A DNA stretch of 64,000 nt from Axinella damicornis (GCA_963931865.1 OZ007512.1:9495160-9559159); one strand, 5' to 3'; shown: positions 21,201 to 33,504, counted from the stretch's first letter. The notes: generated by a model from the letters alone, not told the origin. Numbers and translations are program-made.

Positions 21201-22818
21201 CTGCTTACTCACTACGTATACTGTTGAATATCGCTACACATGTATTGTTGCTGTTCTACCATAGAAGTGGCTGGTACGTACGTAGGTGAATGGTTAAAGC
21301 ATACTGACTGCTAACGTTGATCTGTTGATGGTTCAAGTCGGCCATAGAAATTTCTTTCTCTCTTTCTTAGAAGTATATTGTGAGTTCTACCAAACAGTTT
21401 CCAGCACATCCTTCAGAGGGAATGTGTGGCCTAGTTAGCATTAGATACATGATGTCTCTGTGTTGGCCACTCCCTAGCTACGTACATGGCGGTTTCTCAC
21501 ATACTCGCTACATGGTGCACCATAGGTGATAACATCTGTGACTAAATTTTGCCAGCTACATTTACGACATCTGGACTCGAGATCATCTTTACAGTAAGAT
21601 TTGCGGCAGGGTGAGCCTGAGCGAGCCCCGCATACACGAGTAGTACATTAGCCATGTCTATATGCCTGGATGCGTACCTCTTACTGCAAACAAATACTTA
21701 TGCTTGTGTTTTACAGGTGTTCAACAATGACGAGTTGGAGACACGATTCATGAACAGTATACCTGTTGAATGATCACAACAATCATTCATGAGCGTATAA
21801 CTCTAGATCTTCAGTAGCTGCAGCAATGGGTGCCACTGCATGCAAACAAAGACAGCAAGTGCTTTTATCTGTTGATGCCATCAGCATTTACATGTAGCTA
21901 CAGCGGCCTGACCAGTGTGCAGAACACACATGTAGGCTAAGTTTATGACATGCCCGCTATAGGATGCTCCAGCTAGTGGCCTGACTCACAATTTAGTCTA
22001 TAAGTGACATGCCTTCTAGACAGAGAACATGGTGTGCTGAACCAGTGGGGTAGCATGGATGTTGGCCGTGTGTGATGCGCGTGCTAGACTTCTTCAGCTA
22101 GCCTTATTCACAGCTCCTGTGTGATATTCAGTGTTGTACATGCTCAGTCACATTCTGATGATAGTCATCAGCGGCGCATGGAACATGGCTGCTGCACTCG
22201 CTCAGGCTTGCCCCACAATGGCCTCTAGTTAAAAAGTGAACTGGTAACCCGCCGACAGTCGGACATACCCTTGGTCTTGAATGGATCCTCCATAGGTAGC
22301 TAGCTAGCTCAAGGAGTTGTTGAATCACTTGATCGTGCAGCTGTACGCGCACGTCTTCATATCGTCCACATGCACGCTCCGGGCTTAGACTTTGTCACTG
22401 TCTCCTCGCCTAGGGGAAGAGTTCTTCTTCAGTTGGACTGTAAATTTCCGCTTTCAGTTCGGAGATATCGAGCTTGTCTCGTGCCCAGACCACACCCCCT
22501 CAGGACGGGGGCGCGGCCAAAGGCACAGTAGAAGGTATCCTGGTACATATACATGTAGCTACTGCTGGTAGACTACTTAGCTATTTATCTTATAGCCAGC
22601 AACTTGGGGGAAGCAGCTAGTTTATTGGTCAAACATGGAAGCATGAGTGGTCAACCAATTATGAGATGTAACTGAAATCATATTCAGCATGTGTAACAAA
22701 GATACATTAATTTTGTGCAAATCTATTCAGTAAATTAAAGTCCGTTTTAGTATTATTATGCAATGACTAGCTATGTGATCAGTTGCTTTACTTCTAGTCG
22801 ATACATGATTGTGCTCCG
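21201..22818. other. Intergenic stretch without a recognised gene
   Basis: About 21278-21342 on the plus strand shows GAATGGTTAAAGCATACTG (A-box-like) and GATGGTTCAAGTCGGCC (B-box-like), so a tRNA-derived SINE head is possible. CTCGTGCCCAGACCACACCC near 22473 recurs in inverse orientation near 43065-43092. Upstream exons of the Death-kinase gene could lie here, but I could not identify them. No other coding signal is seen. Confidence 0.4.
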
Positions 22819-23596
22819 TCACATCCCACGGCAGTATGTGTAATCACAGGCCATGATCTTCCAACGTCTGTCCCTGTAGAAGAATATAAGTGGACAACTG
22901 TTCAAGGGCATAGACATGCTTGTTTGTAAGGGTAGGGGGGCTAGAAAGATCGATTGCGCGTGGAGCAGGTGCAATACTTTTACTAATTGTGTGGCCAGTT
23001 TCAACGGGTGCATGGTCCTTCACGTCGTTCAGTTGTAGCTATATCACACAATGACAGCTGTTGTATTGGACATTAAAATAAATTTTCAAGAAAATAATTC
23101 ACTGATATAGGCTGAATCCTATTGTTTTGTGGTAGAGGTATAACTTACTCGTGGCGACTGTTATGGTAGCTGTAGGCTCCAGTGAATATTTTGGGAGACG
23201 AAACGCTGTGGTCCATACTACGATCCCAATTATTGATCCAGCTGCTGAGGTAGCAGTTGCGTGTGTAGTAATCTTTGGCACTGCAACACTGGAAAGCCCA
23301 CACCCTGTCTTCTTTCCCGTTGTGGTGGTTACTTTTCACACCGGTAAGAACCTTGTTAGCCGGACATTGATACATCAGTGGCAGATCATAACCATTCTCC
23401 CACCCAGTCCACTTGCAATCTGAGCCTCGGAACTTGGTGTTCCCCTTTAGAACAGTGCGACAACTCCACTCCCAAACACGGTCTTCCTTCCGACTGCTGT
23501 GCACGCTCTTAACTCGGTACAAGGCTTGGTTGTCACGACACTTAACGTATAGAGGTCTATCATAGCTGTTCTGCCATTGTGCTTCGACAGTATCTT
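22819..23596 (-). CDS. Dermatopontin-like secreted protein (5' exon not resolved)
   Basis: Two minus-strand exons, 23149-23596 and 22819-22873, join in phase (SRHE | DRRWK) and stop at TGA 22819-22821. The protein has three repeats of the dermatopontin type: W-x-N-x-Y/W-D-R/L-P-L/M, then a Cys, then x-K/R-E-D-R-V/R-W-x-x-x-C. Visible examples are KEDRVWEWSC, KEDRVWAFQCC and HEDRRWKIMAC. Dermatopontin-family proteins are small, disulfide-rich extracellular matrix proteins, and some invertebrate members are lectin-like or mineral-associated. An upstream exon at about 23716-23770 could give a signal peptide (MIIMQYCIIAVLCIN before a GTAAGT donor), but its phase does not match the 23596 acceptor. 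The true 5' end is therefore uncertain. Confidence 0.8.
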
Positions 23597-24039
23597 CTGT
23601 GAGAAATACAAAGTAATATGAATTATTAAGGTCTCCATGCAAACAAGATTAAAATAAACGACGTATATTGTTACAGTATTATGTTTACCACAATTAGCTG
23701 TAATAATACACAGCAAAACTTACATTTATGCACAACACAGCTATGATACAGTACTGCATAATTATCATGCCCATCTGCTGCTCTGAAGAATAGTGGTCAC
23801 TGAATGCAAAAGTCATTGGTCATTTCTCTCTGGTTCAGAGTCTTTTATCTACCACACGTCTCATGTCACTGAGTGTTGGGCCATTCACAGAATGCACAAA
23901 CTATGTATACCCACTGTGCAAAAGTAGCCTGTACGGGCAGGCCGAGTGAAGAAGCACTAAAACCACCTTCCAAAGAATCACCAATTCGTGACATTCTAGC
24001 TAGTTCTTTTGTTCTTCTTCAGCGCATAATTTTTACCCC

Positions 24040-24480
24040 GCGCGCGCATGCGCGAAGCGGGGTTAAGCAATCGGTTTTGTCTGTCAGTCAGTCGTCTGTC
24101 AGTCAGTCGTCTGTCAGGTGGAAAAAATTGAAATCTCGCCACATAGACCGTCAAAAAACATCCAAATGGAGTCAAACAATAGCAAATAGCAAGAAACTGC
24201 TCTATGTGTACCTGAATGAAGTCAAGGCACTCCGTTTCGCTGTATTTCGGCTATTTCCTACTTTTCATAACTATTCATAACATTGGCTCCACCTCTTCGT
24301 GACTTCAAGAACAGGACACGCAGTGCATTTGGAAACTTCATGCTTCGAGATGACCGCTAGGAAACAGTGCTTTCTCACGATCTATGTACTTCACAGACAT
24401 CATGGCTATTGTTTCGGCTGTTTTTTCCAGCTATTTCCTATTATTCGTAACATTTGGCCCCAGCTCTCCAGCTTCACAAT
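24040..24480. repeat. Dispersed repeat with GCGCATGCGC core and (CAGT)n stretch
   Basis: TTTTACCCCGCGCGCGCATG, then AGCGGGGTTAAG, ATCGGTTT and GTCTGTCAGTCAGTCGTCTG. The same order (ACCCCGTGCGCATGCGCAGC, GATCGGTTTGTC, GTCAGTCAGTCTG) is at 38345-38490. The interior also holds a repeated CGGCTATTTCCTA..TTCATAACATTGGC word (24247 and 24418). Its open frames resemble nothing known. Confidence 0.5.
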
Positions 24481-24705
24481 ATAGTATAATTATACGGTAA
24501 GCGGTCACTCCCACACCTTGGATATGGCCATACACGAACACAGTATATGCGATAGCAGCCCTGTTCGCCGTTGCGCATAGGCAGAGATGTCACGTCGATT
24601 GTAGCTGCACTGCATGCATCCTGGCCTGATCTTCAGCGCGGGGTATGTGTTCTATGAACACCTCTAGTTACTGAAGGTGGTGCTAGCTATATAGCTACGT
24701 TGGAA

Positions 24706-25720
24706 TTAGCTAACATGCAGTTCAATTCCCAAAGATATGAGGCAGAATAGCATTGTTCCGGTACCTTCTGCACCGGCTGCATCATGAAGTTGTAACTCCT
24801 GGTTGACTCCACTTGGCTGGGGCATTTCAGACTGAGTCCCCAGTTCAACGTCTGCAGAAATACACACATTGCATGAGATCGGTTGAACCATCTTATATAT
24901 AACTATCTAGCAGCGCGATCAGTGTGCATTCATCAGTTAGCTATAGACCTATTACCAGTATTTTGATGTGCGGGGAGGGAGTTCTGCTTAGGTAGTAGCG
25001 AATCCAGTTTTTCTGCAGACGTTACAGAATGAAAATTAATCATCATTGAGGGTGATTATATTGTATGGCGTATAATTATAGTACCAACCTTCCAAGAGCG
25101 TCAACACCGAATCAGATGTAGTGTCGGCTTTGCAGGTAACCGTCGCACCTCCCATTCCTCCTGCCATGCACAGATCCTCGTTTCGGTAGAGATTTTCGTA
25201 GCTTGTGTCAAAGCTATCCGGTGAAACTGTCAAAGATTCGCTTCCTTTGCTTTCCGCTAGTACAATCGCCATTTCGGTGAGGTGACCGCTCGCGTCACAT
25301 GGTACGGTTGCACATACGTACGTCTCTTCCGATTCGCCTCTTGGGTCGACAAGATAACGCGTTGTGGAGTGATGGAGCAATACAACCTCTAAGGAAACGA
25401 TGGAGCTACAGGATGTCGATGCCTTCACCCGCACATAGCAAGTAGACGCAGAGCTGCTCATGCTGTCCTGCTGCGTGACGGATGGAATGGAATCCTCTTC
25501 GTCCGCAGTATCTCCATACGTCCCTCCGTCGCTGTCGTACGCAGTCCCACCGTCGCTGCCGTACGTTGTCCCTCCTGTGTAAACATGCAAACATGTAAAA
25601 TAATATACTGCGCGCAATCATAAATACGCAGTAGATAATCGATCATATACCGTCTTCTCCTGCAGAAACGGCGACACAGTAGCCGCAGAGTGCCAGCGAC
25701 ATCAAAAACAGAAGTTTCAT
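24706..25720 (-). CDS. Small secreted acidic Cys-containing protein, unknown family (233 aa)
   Basis: Three minus-strand exons, 25651-25720, 25089-25574 and 24706-24851 (70+486+146 = 702 nt), all joined at phase 1, give 233 residues and a TAA. Residues 1-20 form a signal peptide (MKLLFLMSLALCGYCVAVSA). The mature start is a Gly/Asp/Ser/Tyr-rich repeat (YGSDGG, YDSDGG, GTYGD) followed by acidic residues. The body has about seven Cys, in contexts such as STCYVRVKASTSC, CATVPCDASG and DLCMAGG. The last 15 residues are hydrophobic (TMLFCLISLGIELHV), which could act as a GPI-type or tail-anchor signal. I do not recognise the family. It is divergently arranged with the WSC/aerolysin-like gene. Confidence 0.65.
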
Positions 25721-25906
25721 GTTTGCTTGCAGGTTTGAAGCGCCTTGAAGTTCCTGATGTTGTATGAAGTACTCTGCGCACCTTATATATACGGACTCGG
25801 AGGCAACAGGAAGAAGCTGTATCCTTGCTTAATTCCTGCTAAACGGCAAGTACAAAAGCACGTCGTCGTCCAGTAGTCCGAGCTGCACAACGGTCTTCGA
25901 CCGAAA
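25721..25906. promoter_or_regulatory. Short shared (bidirectional) promoter with a TATA box for the minus gene
   Basis: Only 186 bp separate the start codons at 25720 (minus) and 25907 (plus). On the minus strand GTATATATAAGG at 25781-25792 is a good TATA box about 60 bases before the ATG. No equally clear TATA box faces the plus gene. Shared control of the two secreted proteins is an inference from spacing. Confidence 0.55.
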
Positions 25907-27277
25907 ATGTTCAACTTCTGCCGATTGTCCTTGCCGCTACTCCTGTTCGGCATTTGTACGGCGGAAGCATACATCGCAAACCAACTGCAATCAGCTGTCG
26001 AAGCTTACGAACGCCCTATTGCGAAAACCGAAGAGGTGCTCGGACAACAGTTCGATGGTTGCTACTCGGACACAGAAGGACGAGTTCTGCGAAGGGCGAA
26101 CTTTAAAAAGACTTTGAGGTTGAACAGCAACGCTATGTGCGCGAAAATCTGCCAAGACAAAGGCTTCGCAATTGCCGCAACGCAAGGTTCCACTTGCTAC
26201 TGCGAAAACACGCTACCTCTGCCACGGCTATATAAGGCTCGCAATAGACTCGCTGCTGGGAACGGAGGACCTTGCAGCGTTAGGTGTCCCGGTGTATATG
26301 CTCTTGGTAACTGCAGCGGGGACGAATGCTGTGGCGGCACGCAGGCTTTCTCTGTATACATCGTTGGAGAGATCGACGTTCTAAAGCATCTGCTGTATCG
26401 AGTGATGGATAACCTTCAGGCCCGTAGTTCCAGTCTTCTCAGGAGTCTGCTGACATCCGAAGAGATGGAGCAACTGCGGTGCAACTGCTACAATGGGGAA
26501 GTGGCCATTGTTGCATACGGACAAAGCGTAAGTAGCAGTGGACGGAGTGCGGCAAAAACTCTTGAACTTACGTGGGGGTCTGCTTCTAGGGGTGAAACGT
26601 TGAGGGAAATCACCAGACCTTCAGGGTTGGAAGAAACTTCACTCAAAGTACGCTCGATAGAAAGGCTACTGGAGAGCGAGGAACCAATTAATGAAGAACC
26701 TTTTACGAACTCTGATATAATGTGTGATAATCTGTTCGGTGGAAGCAATTTGCAGTGCAAAAAAGAATATTCGGAAACTACCGGATTTTCTGAGACATGG
26801 ACAACTCAGCACGGATTCAATATTCGAACCACCTTTGGAAGAACAATTGAAGCAAGCTATCTGTTTGTAAAAGCCACTGCTACATTCGAGTTAAGCATTG
26901 GTTACTCACTAACAAGTGGATACTCCAAGACCAAATCGTCAAGCAGAACTGAGGGGTTCACATTCACGGGAACAGCCACCCCTGGAACAAAAGTTGAAGT
27001 CCGATTCTTTAAGAGTCAGGTTCCAGTCAGTGCAAAGTGGCGTGCAACCGTTTTTGCTGATGGCTATATTCTCCTTCGATTTGGTGGTGTTGTCGAGAAG
27101 AAGGTGCACCTGTCTCGAGTGCTTACCCAGACTCAGCGACAGCTGTTTGCTTTTGGAACCCTAAACTATGGCAAGCGTCTGACCATCACCGGCCGAACAA
27201 AAACAGTGGATCGAAACGGGAACATAGTTACTGAAAGAGATCAAGAGAGACCAGTGCCCTCTGACCTGCAGGGATGA
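25907..27277 (+). CDS. Secreted WSC-domain protein with aerolysin-like (pore-forming fold) C-terminal region
   Basis: A single uninterrupted exon of 456 codons. Residues 1-19 are a signal peptide (MFNFCRLSLPLLLFGICTA). Residues about 48-150 look like a WSC domain: FDGCYSD, then MCAKICQDKGFAIAATQGST, CYCENT and CSVRC, ending in a NCSGDECCGG cluster. WSC domains are Cys-rich modules thought to bind glycans. From about residue 285 the composition turns Ser/Thr-rich beta, with FSETWTTQHGF, SIGYSLTSGYSKT, GTATPGTKVEVRFF and VSAKWRATVFADG. This is the strand pattern and PGT-K-V turn of the aerolysin/ETX-MTX2 superfamily, whose members form beta-barrel pores. The glycan-binding and pore fold combination would suit a defence or digestive protein, but activity cannot be read from sequence. 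Lack of introns contrasts with the neighbours. Confidence 0.7.
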   Translation: MFNFCRLSLPLLLFGICTAEAYIANQLQSAVEAYERPIAKTEEVLGQQFDGCYSDTEGRVLRRANFKKTLRLNSNAMCAKICQDKGFAIAATQGSTCYCENTLPLPRLYKARNRLAAGNGGPCSVRCPGVYALGNCSGDECCGGTQAFSVYIVGEIDVLKHLLYRVMDNLQARSSSLLRSLLTSEEMEQLRCNCYNGEVAIVAYGQSVSSSGRSAAKTLELTWGSASRGETLREITRPSGLEETSLKVRSIERLLESEEPINEEPFTNSDIMCDNLFGGSNLQCKKEYSETTGFSETWTTQHGFNIRTTFGRTIEASYLFVKATATFELSIGYSLTSGYSKTKSSSRTEGFTFTGTATPGTKVEVRFFKSQVPVSAKWRATVFADGYILLRFGGVVEKKVHLSRVLTQTQRQLFAFGTLNYGKRLTITGRTKTVDRNGNIVTERDQERPVPSDLQG

Positions 27278-27465
27278 TTGCAGTGCGCACAGACAGTTGT
27301 AGTTAAGACTGATTTCAAGTGTCTAGATATTGTAGGATAAATTGGACTACACATCCGCATGCAGTTATTTTTACTGTTTACTTTTGTATCTGAGTCATCA
27401 ATGAATTCTGTTGGCCTGAGATCCAAAATATAATTATGTAGGCAAGGAACTTGCATTACCATGCA

Positions 27466-28130
27466 CTTTTGAACAGCATGGCATGCAGTATGCTGAGTGA
27501 ATCAACAACACAACCAGTATGCTGAGTGAATCGACAATGCAACCAGTATGCTGAGTGAATCAACAACACATGTAGTATGCTGAGTGAATCAATGTATGCA
27601 GTATGCTGAGTGAATCAATGCATGTAGTATGCTGAGTGCATGCAGTATGCTGAGTGCATCAACAACGCATGTAGTATGCTCAGTGAATCAATGCATGCAG
27701 TATGCTGAGTGAATCAACGCATGTAGTTTGCTGAGTGAATCAACGCATGTAGTATGCTGAGTGCATGCAGTATGCTGAGTGCATCAACAACGCATGTAGT
27801 ATGCTCAGTGAATCAATGCATGCAGTATGCTGAGTGAATCAACGCATGTAGTATGCTGAGTGAATCAATGCATGTAGTATGCTGAGTGCATGCAGTATGC
27901 TGAGTGCATCAATGCGCGCAGTGTGCTCAGTGAATCAATGCATGCAGTATGCTGAGTGAATCAATGCATGTAGTATGCTCAGTGAATCAATGCATGCAGT
28001 ATGCTGAGTGAATCAATGCATGCAGTATGCTGAGTGAATCAATGCATGCAGTATGCTGAGTGTATCAATCCATGCAGTATGCTGAGTAAATCAATGCATG
28101 TAGTATTCTCAGTGAATCAATGCATGCAGT
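27466..28130. repeat. Minisatellite, about 24-26 bp unit (GCAGTATGCTGAGTGAATCAATGCAT)
   Basis: Roughly 26 head-to-tail units of CATG(C/T)AGTATGCTGAGTG(A/C)ATCAA(T/C)G, some shortened to 16 bp (GTATGCTGAGTGCATGCA). A higher-order pattern repeats around 27640-27730 and 27770-27840. It starts about 190 bp after the WSC gene stop. Confidence 0.9.
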
Positions 28131-28139
28131 CAATCAAAA

Positions 28140-29130
28140 CCTACCGTAATCTTTTTTTCTCTATAAACATTTTTGCATGTAAGCAATGTGCCTGGAGGCC
28201 TAACTTGAAGGATGCAAGACTATTTAATAGCACTAGTTACAGAGAGAGGCAATAAACCAGGAACAAATAGTGCGAGGCACAAATGAATTCAGAGATGAAC
28301 ATGTATGAGCAAAAGGACAAATGCAGGTTTGAAAGTTTAATGAGCGAGTGCATGATTATGTTAGAAGTTTGGGGTACAAAAATATCGTCAGGAAATAGGC
28401 ACAGTGAATTAAAATAGGAACATAAATTATTTGAAGCGAAAGCACACATGCATAGTTCACTACGAAATCAAAACTGCCATGAAGTAAAAGGTCAGTTGGT
28501 ATTACATTATGCATGTTTTCTCACGACCAGTTGTAATAACAAACTGTAGAATGGGAGTAAACACAAATTGTTGTCTTAACGTAGTCATCTTACCTTGATC
28601 TTGATAAACTGAAGTGTTGTAGCTAGTTGTTTTGTTATTTAAGTTGCAAATTATGATCAAGTCACTACTACTGTGTGGTACCATTACTGTACAGCATGGT
28701 ACCATAATGAAACTGAGAAAATAAAAGTAACTGAGTTGAAATAACTGTTTAGTATTACAGTGATAACGTTTTACTACTCCATCTGATTCCATTTTCAGTC
28801 CACTGGCTGCAATTCAATCACCTCATTTAGTGACTTGGGATGAGGTGCATGTGACCTGCATTGTTATGTAGCTAGATGCATGACTGCATGTTATTATCAT
28901 TCTGCATAGCATTTCAGAACACTTTTTTATTTTTATTTTTTTATTCTATAAAAGTTTTTGCATGTAAGCAATGGACACAAAATAGCAGGTTTGCTAATAC
29001 AAATGTGCCCGAAGGCCTAACCTAAAGGATGCAAGACTATTGGTACTAGGGGCAATAAATTCCAGGAACGAATAGTGCGAGGCACAAATGAATTAAAATA
29101 GGAACATGTATGAGCAACACTTATATCACG
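28140..29130. repeat. Two diverged copies of a dispersed repeat
   Basis: TCTATAAACATTTTTGCATG, AAGCAATG, GGAGGCCTAACTTGAAGGAT, GCAAGACTATT and AATAGTGCGAGGCACAAATG occur in the same order at about 28150-28290 and 28945-29095. The intervening 600 bp has no recognised gene. Confidence 0.65.
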
Positions 29131-32100
29131 TGTGGAAGCCGAAACAGCCGTGGACTTCATGTATGTATAAACGGAATGTTGTTTTAACCCAAATTTGGTT
29201 ACTTCAGTTGCGGCCTAAACAGTGAAGCTGCAAGTAACTGCATGCATGGGGTAACCGATTCGGCTGTTAGTCTGTACTATAATAGACAATCGTGCAATGC
29301 ACTTAGTTCCTCCGTTATTGTCAAGCTGGGACTTACAGTCCCTTCTAAACTTAAAAGATGCAGACTACATAAAATTAATGATTAACCAGCAAAATGGCAT
29401 TTTGGCAGTCATGCATTCACTGACACAAATGAGCAAATTTATTTCAGAATAGAGCCGCCATGCACAAGTCTCGCGGGCCAGCCTCTTGCCACACAGTTTG
29501 GCCCGCGAGACTGTAGCCATGCAGCTATATAATCTCAGCAGTAACTAGCTACTCCGCCTATGCAAACTAGCAAGTCTCAAAATAATCGAGCTACCTCAAT
29601 TACGCCAACTAAAATGCTTTTTGTGACTTTATAGCTAGCTACCTGGTACAGAGTTAATCATTATTCAGATTCTCTACCGGGTCATCCATCTCAAACTCAA
29701 GCATCCCACATTCAGAACTTTCAGGCTACCCGTGACATCTTGGAACTCACTCCTCTCTCTTCTCACAATCAGTCTTTGTTTCAGTCTGTGTTCTTGCGGT
29801 GTGTTCGGTCAACAGAATAGAGTCATTCAGCTATACTATACCTCATGGACGTATATTATTATAGGAATTTAAATTTCAATGTACTTAAGATTTCAGTGGT
29901 GTCCCCACATGTGTATAGCTAGTAGCTTCGTTCCCAGTCCCACACCCAGCTTTTTGTCGCTTGCAGTACTGAAAAGCTGGGCGGGGGACTGGGAACGAGG
30001 CTATATAGCTAGCTAGATTGGTCATTTCTAACAGAAGCCTAGCTATGTACATGCCTATAGCTCATCAAACCTCTAATGGTATAGCTAGACACTAAGGTGT
30101 GACAACAGTAGACTCAGTGGCAACAGCAATCCAATCGTCCCCCATGCATCCTGTAAGGTAATCACTTTATGGATGTAACATAGTATACTGGCCTAGTTTG
30201 CCAGTTAATGCTCTAATTTCTTCTTCCCTCTTCTGTTCCATTGCTCATTATTTGTTTACTCTACACGCCTTGTGCCACTCACAGTTATCCAGCTTCTGGG
30301 ATATCAGTATAGGACTTCCTGATAAGGTTTGTGGTCGATTTGGCATTAGGTAAATTGCTAACAGTTACTAATGTATAGCTGTTGCGATAATCATAATTAT
30401 ATCCAGCATAAAATCATGGTCCATGATTTGATTTCCTTTATGTGAGGTGCATGTAAGATAATACGCAATAAGCTGCATTGCTGTAAGGTCATGTTGTCAT
30501 GGTGATGTCATGAAGTACTGAGCTATACACAGGTTATATAGCTACTTCATAGTGACATGTGTAAGACATTGCCTTATATCATTACCATTACTACGATATA
30601 GAATTTAGTAAGTCAATAGCCTTATTCCTACTGGCTCCCTGGTTTGAGGAGAGAACCTGGGACCGACACTAGTAATAAAAGGGGGTTGGGTTAGACATCA
30701 TAAAATCTCAATAGATTAGCAGAGGCTAGGGTTTCATAATATGAAATGAGATGGGGATGAAAGATGAAGTAATCCAGGTAGGTGTGCAAGGGGATCCATG
30801 GACCCCACTCGCATGCAGCTCTGGAATGATCACGGATCTTGAATCGACAAAGAATTCCCTCTTTGCAACTGGTTTCCAGATAGTGCAATGCGTCCTTGCT
30901 AATGGTGGTGGAACAAAAGAATGCACACCGTACCTCAAGTGGTTACGATTAACCAGCATAAGCTGAGTCCGCAGGTAAGCTCTAAAAACTGACAGAATAA
31001 GAGAGATGTCGACCATGCATTGATGTCTAAAATGTTCAGTTTTATAAGAGATTCATGATGTTATGTCTAATGCTCCAACAACTTCCTAGCAATCAGCCTC
31101 TATGATATTAGCTACCTATATAGCTATTGTAATGGATGCTCACCTGCATGCAATTATAACTCGATCATCATATTAACTAGCTATAATTATAAACAAACCG
31201 AAGCAGCAGTAGATTCCAGTACCACAGTGCATAGTAGCTGCAATCCAACCATCACCCCATGCATGCATCCTCTGCAATGTAATCTTGTTAACGTACATCA
31301 AATGTTAGCTAGCCAGCTAGACTGTCTCTCGCTCTAATATAATTCCTCTTCCCTCTTCTGTTCCAGTGGCTCATTATTGGTATAACTATGTTTACATCCA
31401 GCTTCTGCATTAGGGTAATTACTTCATGGTGATAAGGTTGCATGTGGTCCTGATGTGGTTTATGCCAGCAGTCAGGTAGATATAATTGCTGCAATCATAT
31501 TACTATGGCTTAGCTTTATCGGATAGGCAAATCATGTTTACATACACAGCATTGAAGACCGTCCAGTATAGCGGTGCGATTGGGTTTCCTGTATGTGAGG
31601 TGGTGGTTTAAATGCAATGCCAATGCCCATAACTAAATATTTCACTTCCTGCACTGATCCCTATGCTGAGTTCTTTAAAATCTGTACACCTGTGTCACGT
31701 AAGGTCATGCATGCATGTCAGTTATACCATGAAGTCACATTAGTAGCTAGCTATACTTTTATAGTGGCATGTAAATCCACAAACAGTCGCCTTGTTCCCG
31801 GGCTGCGTGGCAAACAGGAGCTGCATTGGAAAGGGCATGCTTCTTGTAGAAATTACATTATTCTGCTTCGAAGGCATCACAAATTTTGCTAGTCAATATC
31901 AGCTAGGCCTACTGCTTGGGCAGGTTGATTTTGTAAATTGAACTCATAGATATGTGTGTGTGCACGTGGAGTATTAAACCAAGTGGATTTGTTATTCTCC
32001 TTCGTGTCCCCCTACCCCTCCCTCCCTTGTTAACAATCCTGGATCAGCTGCTGGGCTAATAGCGTAATGGAGGAAAGTTCTAGGTCAGGCCTGCTTGTAC

Positions 32101-33504
32101 TGCCGCTGCATGCTTTCCTGCAGTACTAGACTAGAGCATTATGGTGGTAGTAGCAATCCAAGTACCATCTGCTGTCCTTTTAGATACTAGGGGCTCAAAT
32201 CAGTCAGTTAAACGTGGCAGTTGCTATGGCAACCAATTTTTAAAGTTGCTAATCATATCACTAGTAGGGCTGTAAGGAACTGCCTTAGTGTGGATTACAT
32301 TGTAGCCGGCTAGACTGTCTCTGTAATGTTCCTCTTCCCTCCTTCCTTCCATTTCTCATTATTGGTCTGTGTTTACTCAACTTTGCTGAACACATTACTG
32401 GCAGTTATCCTGCTTCTGGTATCAGGTTGCTGTGGTTGATGCCAGCAGCCAGCTAATGACAATAATTGTAGCTATAGCTTATTGGATATCCATGCATGTT
32501 TATATACAAGCAGCACTGAAGGTCATGCTGAATATCATTAGGACCAGTTTCCTGTATGCATGGTTGAGGTTTGGCTGTGTATGATAATACCTTAAATAAC
32601 TATTTCCTGCTGGTTCTTCCTGCATTGATTTGTATCTCTTTAGCTTAATTGCATCAGAATCTGTATGTATTGTGTCCAGTCATGGTGCCATGCATATGGC
32701 GTCTAATGAACATTACTGGGCATAAATACTTTTATAGTGTCGTACAATAAGTAGCACTCAGCCAATGCAATTCATGCAGGCCGGTTAGATTGCCTGTTCC
32801 CAGGCTCTCCCACATGCAAACAAATTCGGAGAAGTAAGCGACGAAAAGCTGGGCAACAGTTTGGGACGAAGGCTACAGATTAGATTCTCTGATTGGTAAT
32901 CCTAAAATGTAGCTACTTAGGATGAAATTACCAACTTCCAAACTTATTCTGTTCACTTAATAGTGGTAATTTGCATCACTCGAGCCCCACCCCACAGGAG
33001 GTAGTACATGTACAACAAAGCAATGTTGTTCAGTGTGTGAAGTATATATATATAGCTCAAGAGCTGTTAGTCAATACCGTAATCGCTCGTTATTAGGCAC
33101 ATGCATGCGCTACATCTCCACGGAAAGGAAATATGCACCTACAATGTATAAGTGAGATGCACTTATAATTTCGGATGACATTCCTCGAATACGAAGTGTG
33201 CTTCATTTCGAAATATAGCTTTTTTGAAGTGTTTTCTACTCTGTGGGATCAATAATGGCAGAGTTTCCAGAAGAAGACTTCACTGCCATCCATCATCCTC
33301 CTAATCCAGTAGAGAATGCTCAATGTTCCCTGACATGTATACAAAGTATTGTGTGTAGAAATACATGACATTGTATGTACAGCACTGTAACTTAATTACA
33401 ATGCAAGACAATATTTTTAGGCTATTGCGTTAGCCATAACAATAAAAATTTAATATTAGAACATCAAATTTTCTAGTTTGGAGGGAAATAGCCCATCGTC
33501 CCTC
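29131..33504. other. Gene-poor intergenic region with three diverged repeat units
   Basis: A segment with TAGACTGTCTCT, TTCCTCTTCCCTCTTCTGTTCC, TGCTCATTATT, GTTATCCAGCTTCTG and TGCCAGCAG recurs around 30120-30340, 31220-31480 and 32150-32470. These look like old tandem copies about 1 kb apart. 29466-29512 is a hairpin (GTCTCGCGGGCCA ... TGGCCCGCGAGAC). No exon with good splice borders and a recognisable protein was found, so I call no gene here. Confidence 0.5.
29923..30003. mobile_element. Foldback MITE (TAGCCTCGTTCCCAG family)
   Basis: TAGCTTCGTTCCCAGTCCCA..CCCAGCTTTTTGTCGCTT is mirrored by AAAAGCTGGGCGGGGGACTG GGAACGAGGCTA with a very short loop. Confidence 0.8.

Noticed and set aside
23447..23716. 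Alternative minus frame beginning MLCIITANCGKHNT
   Set aside because: It overlaps the dermatopontin-like exon in another register and lacks the DRVW/Cys pattern.
27466..28130. CRISPR-like array
   Set aside because: Units are head-to-tail with no unique spacers, and the window is eukaryotic. It is a minisatellite.
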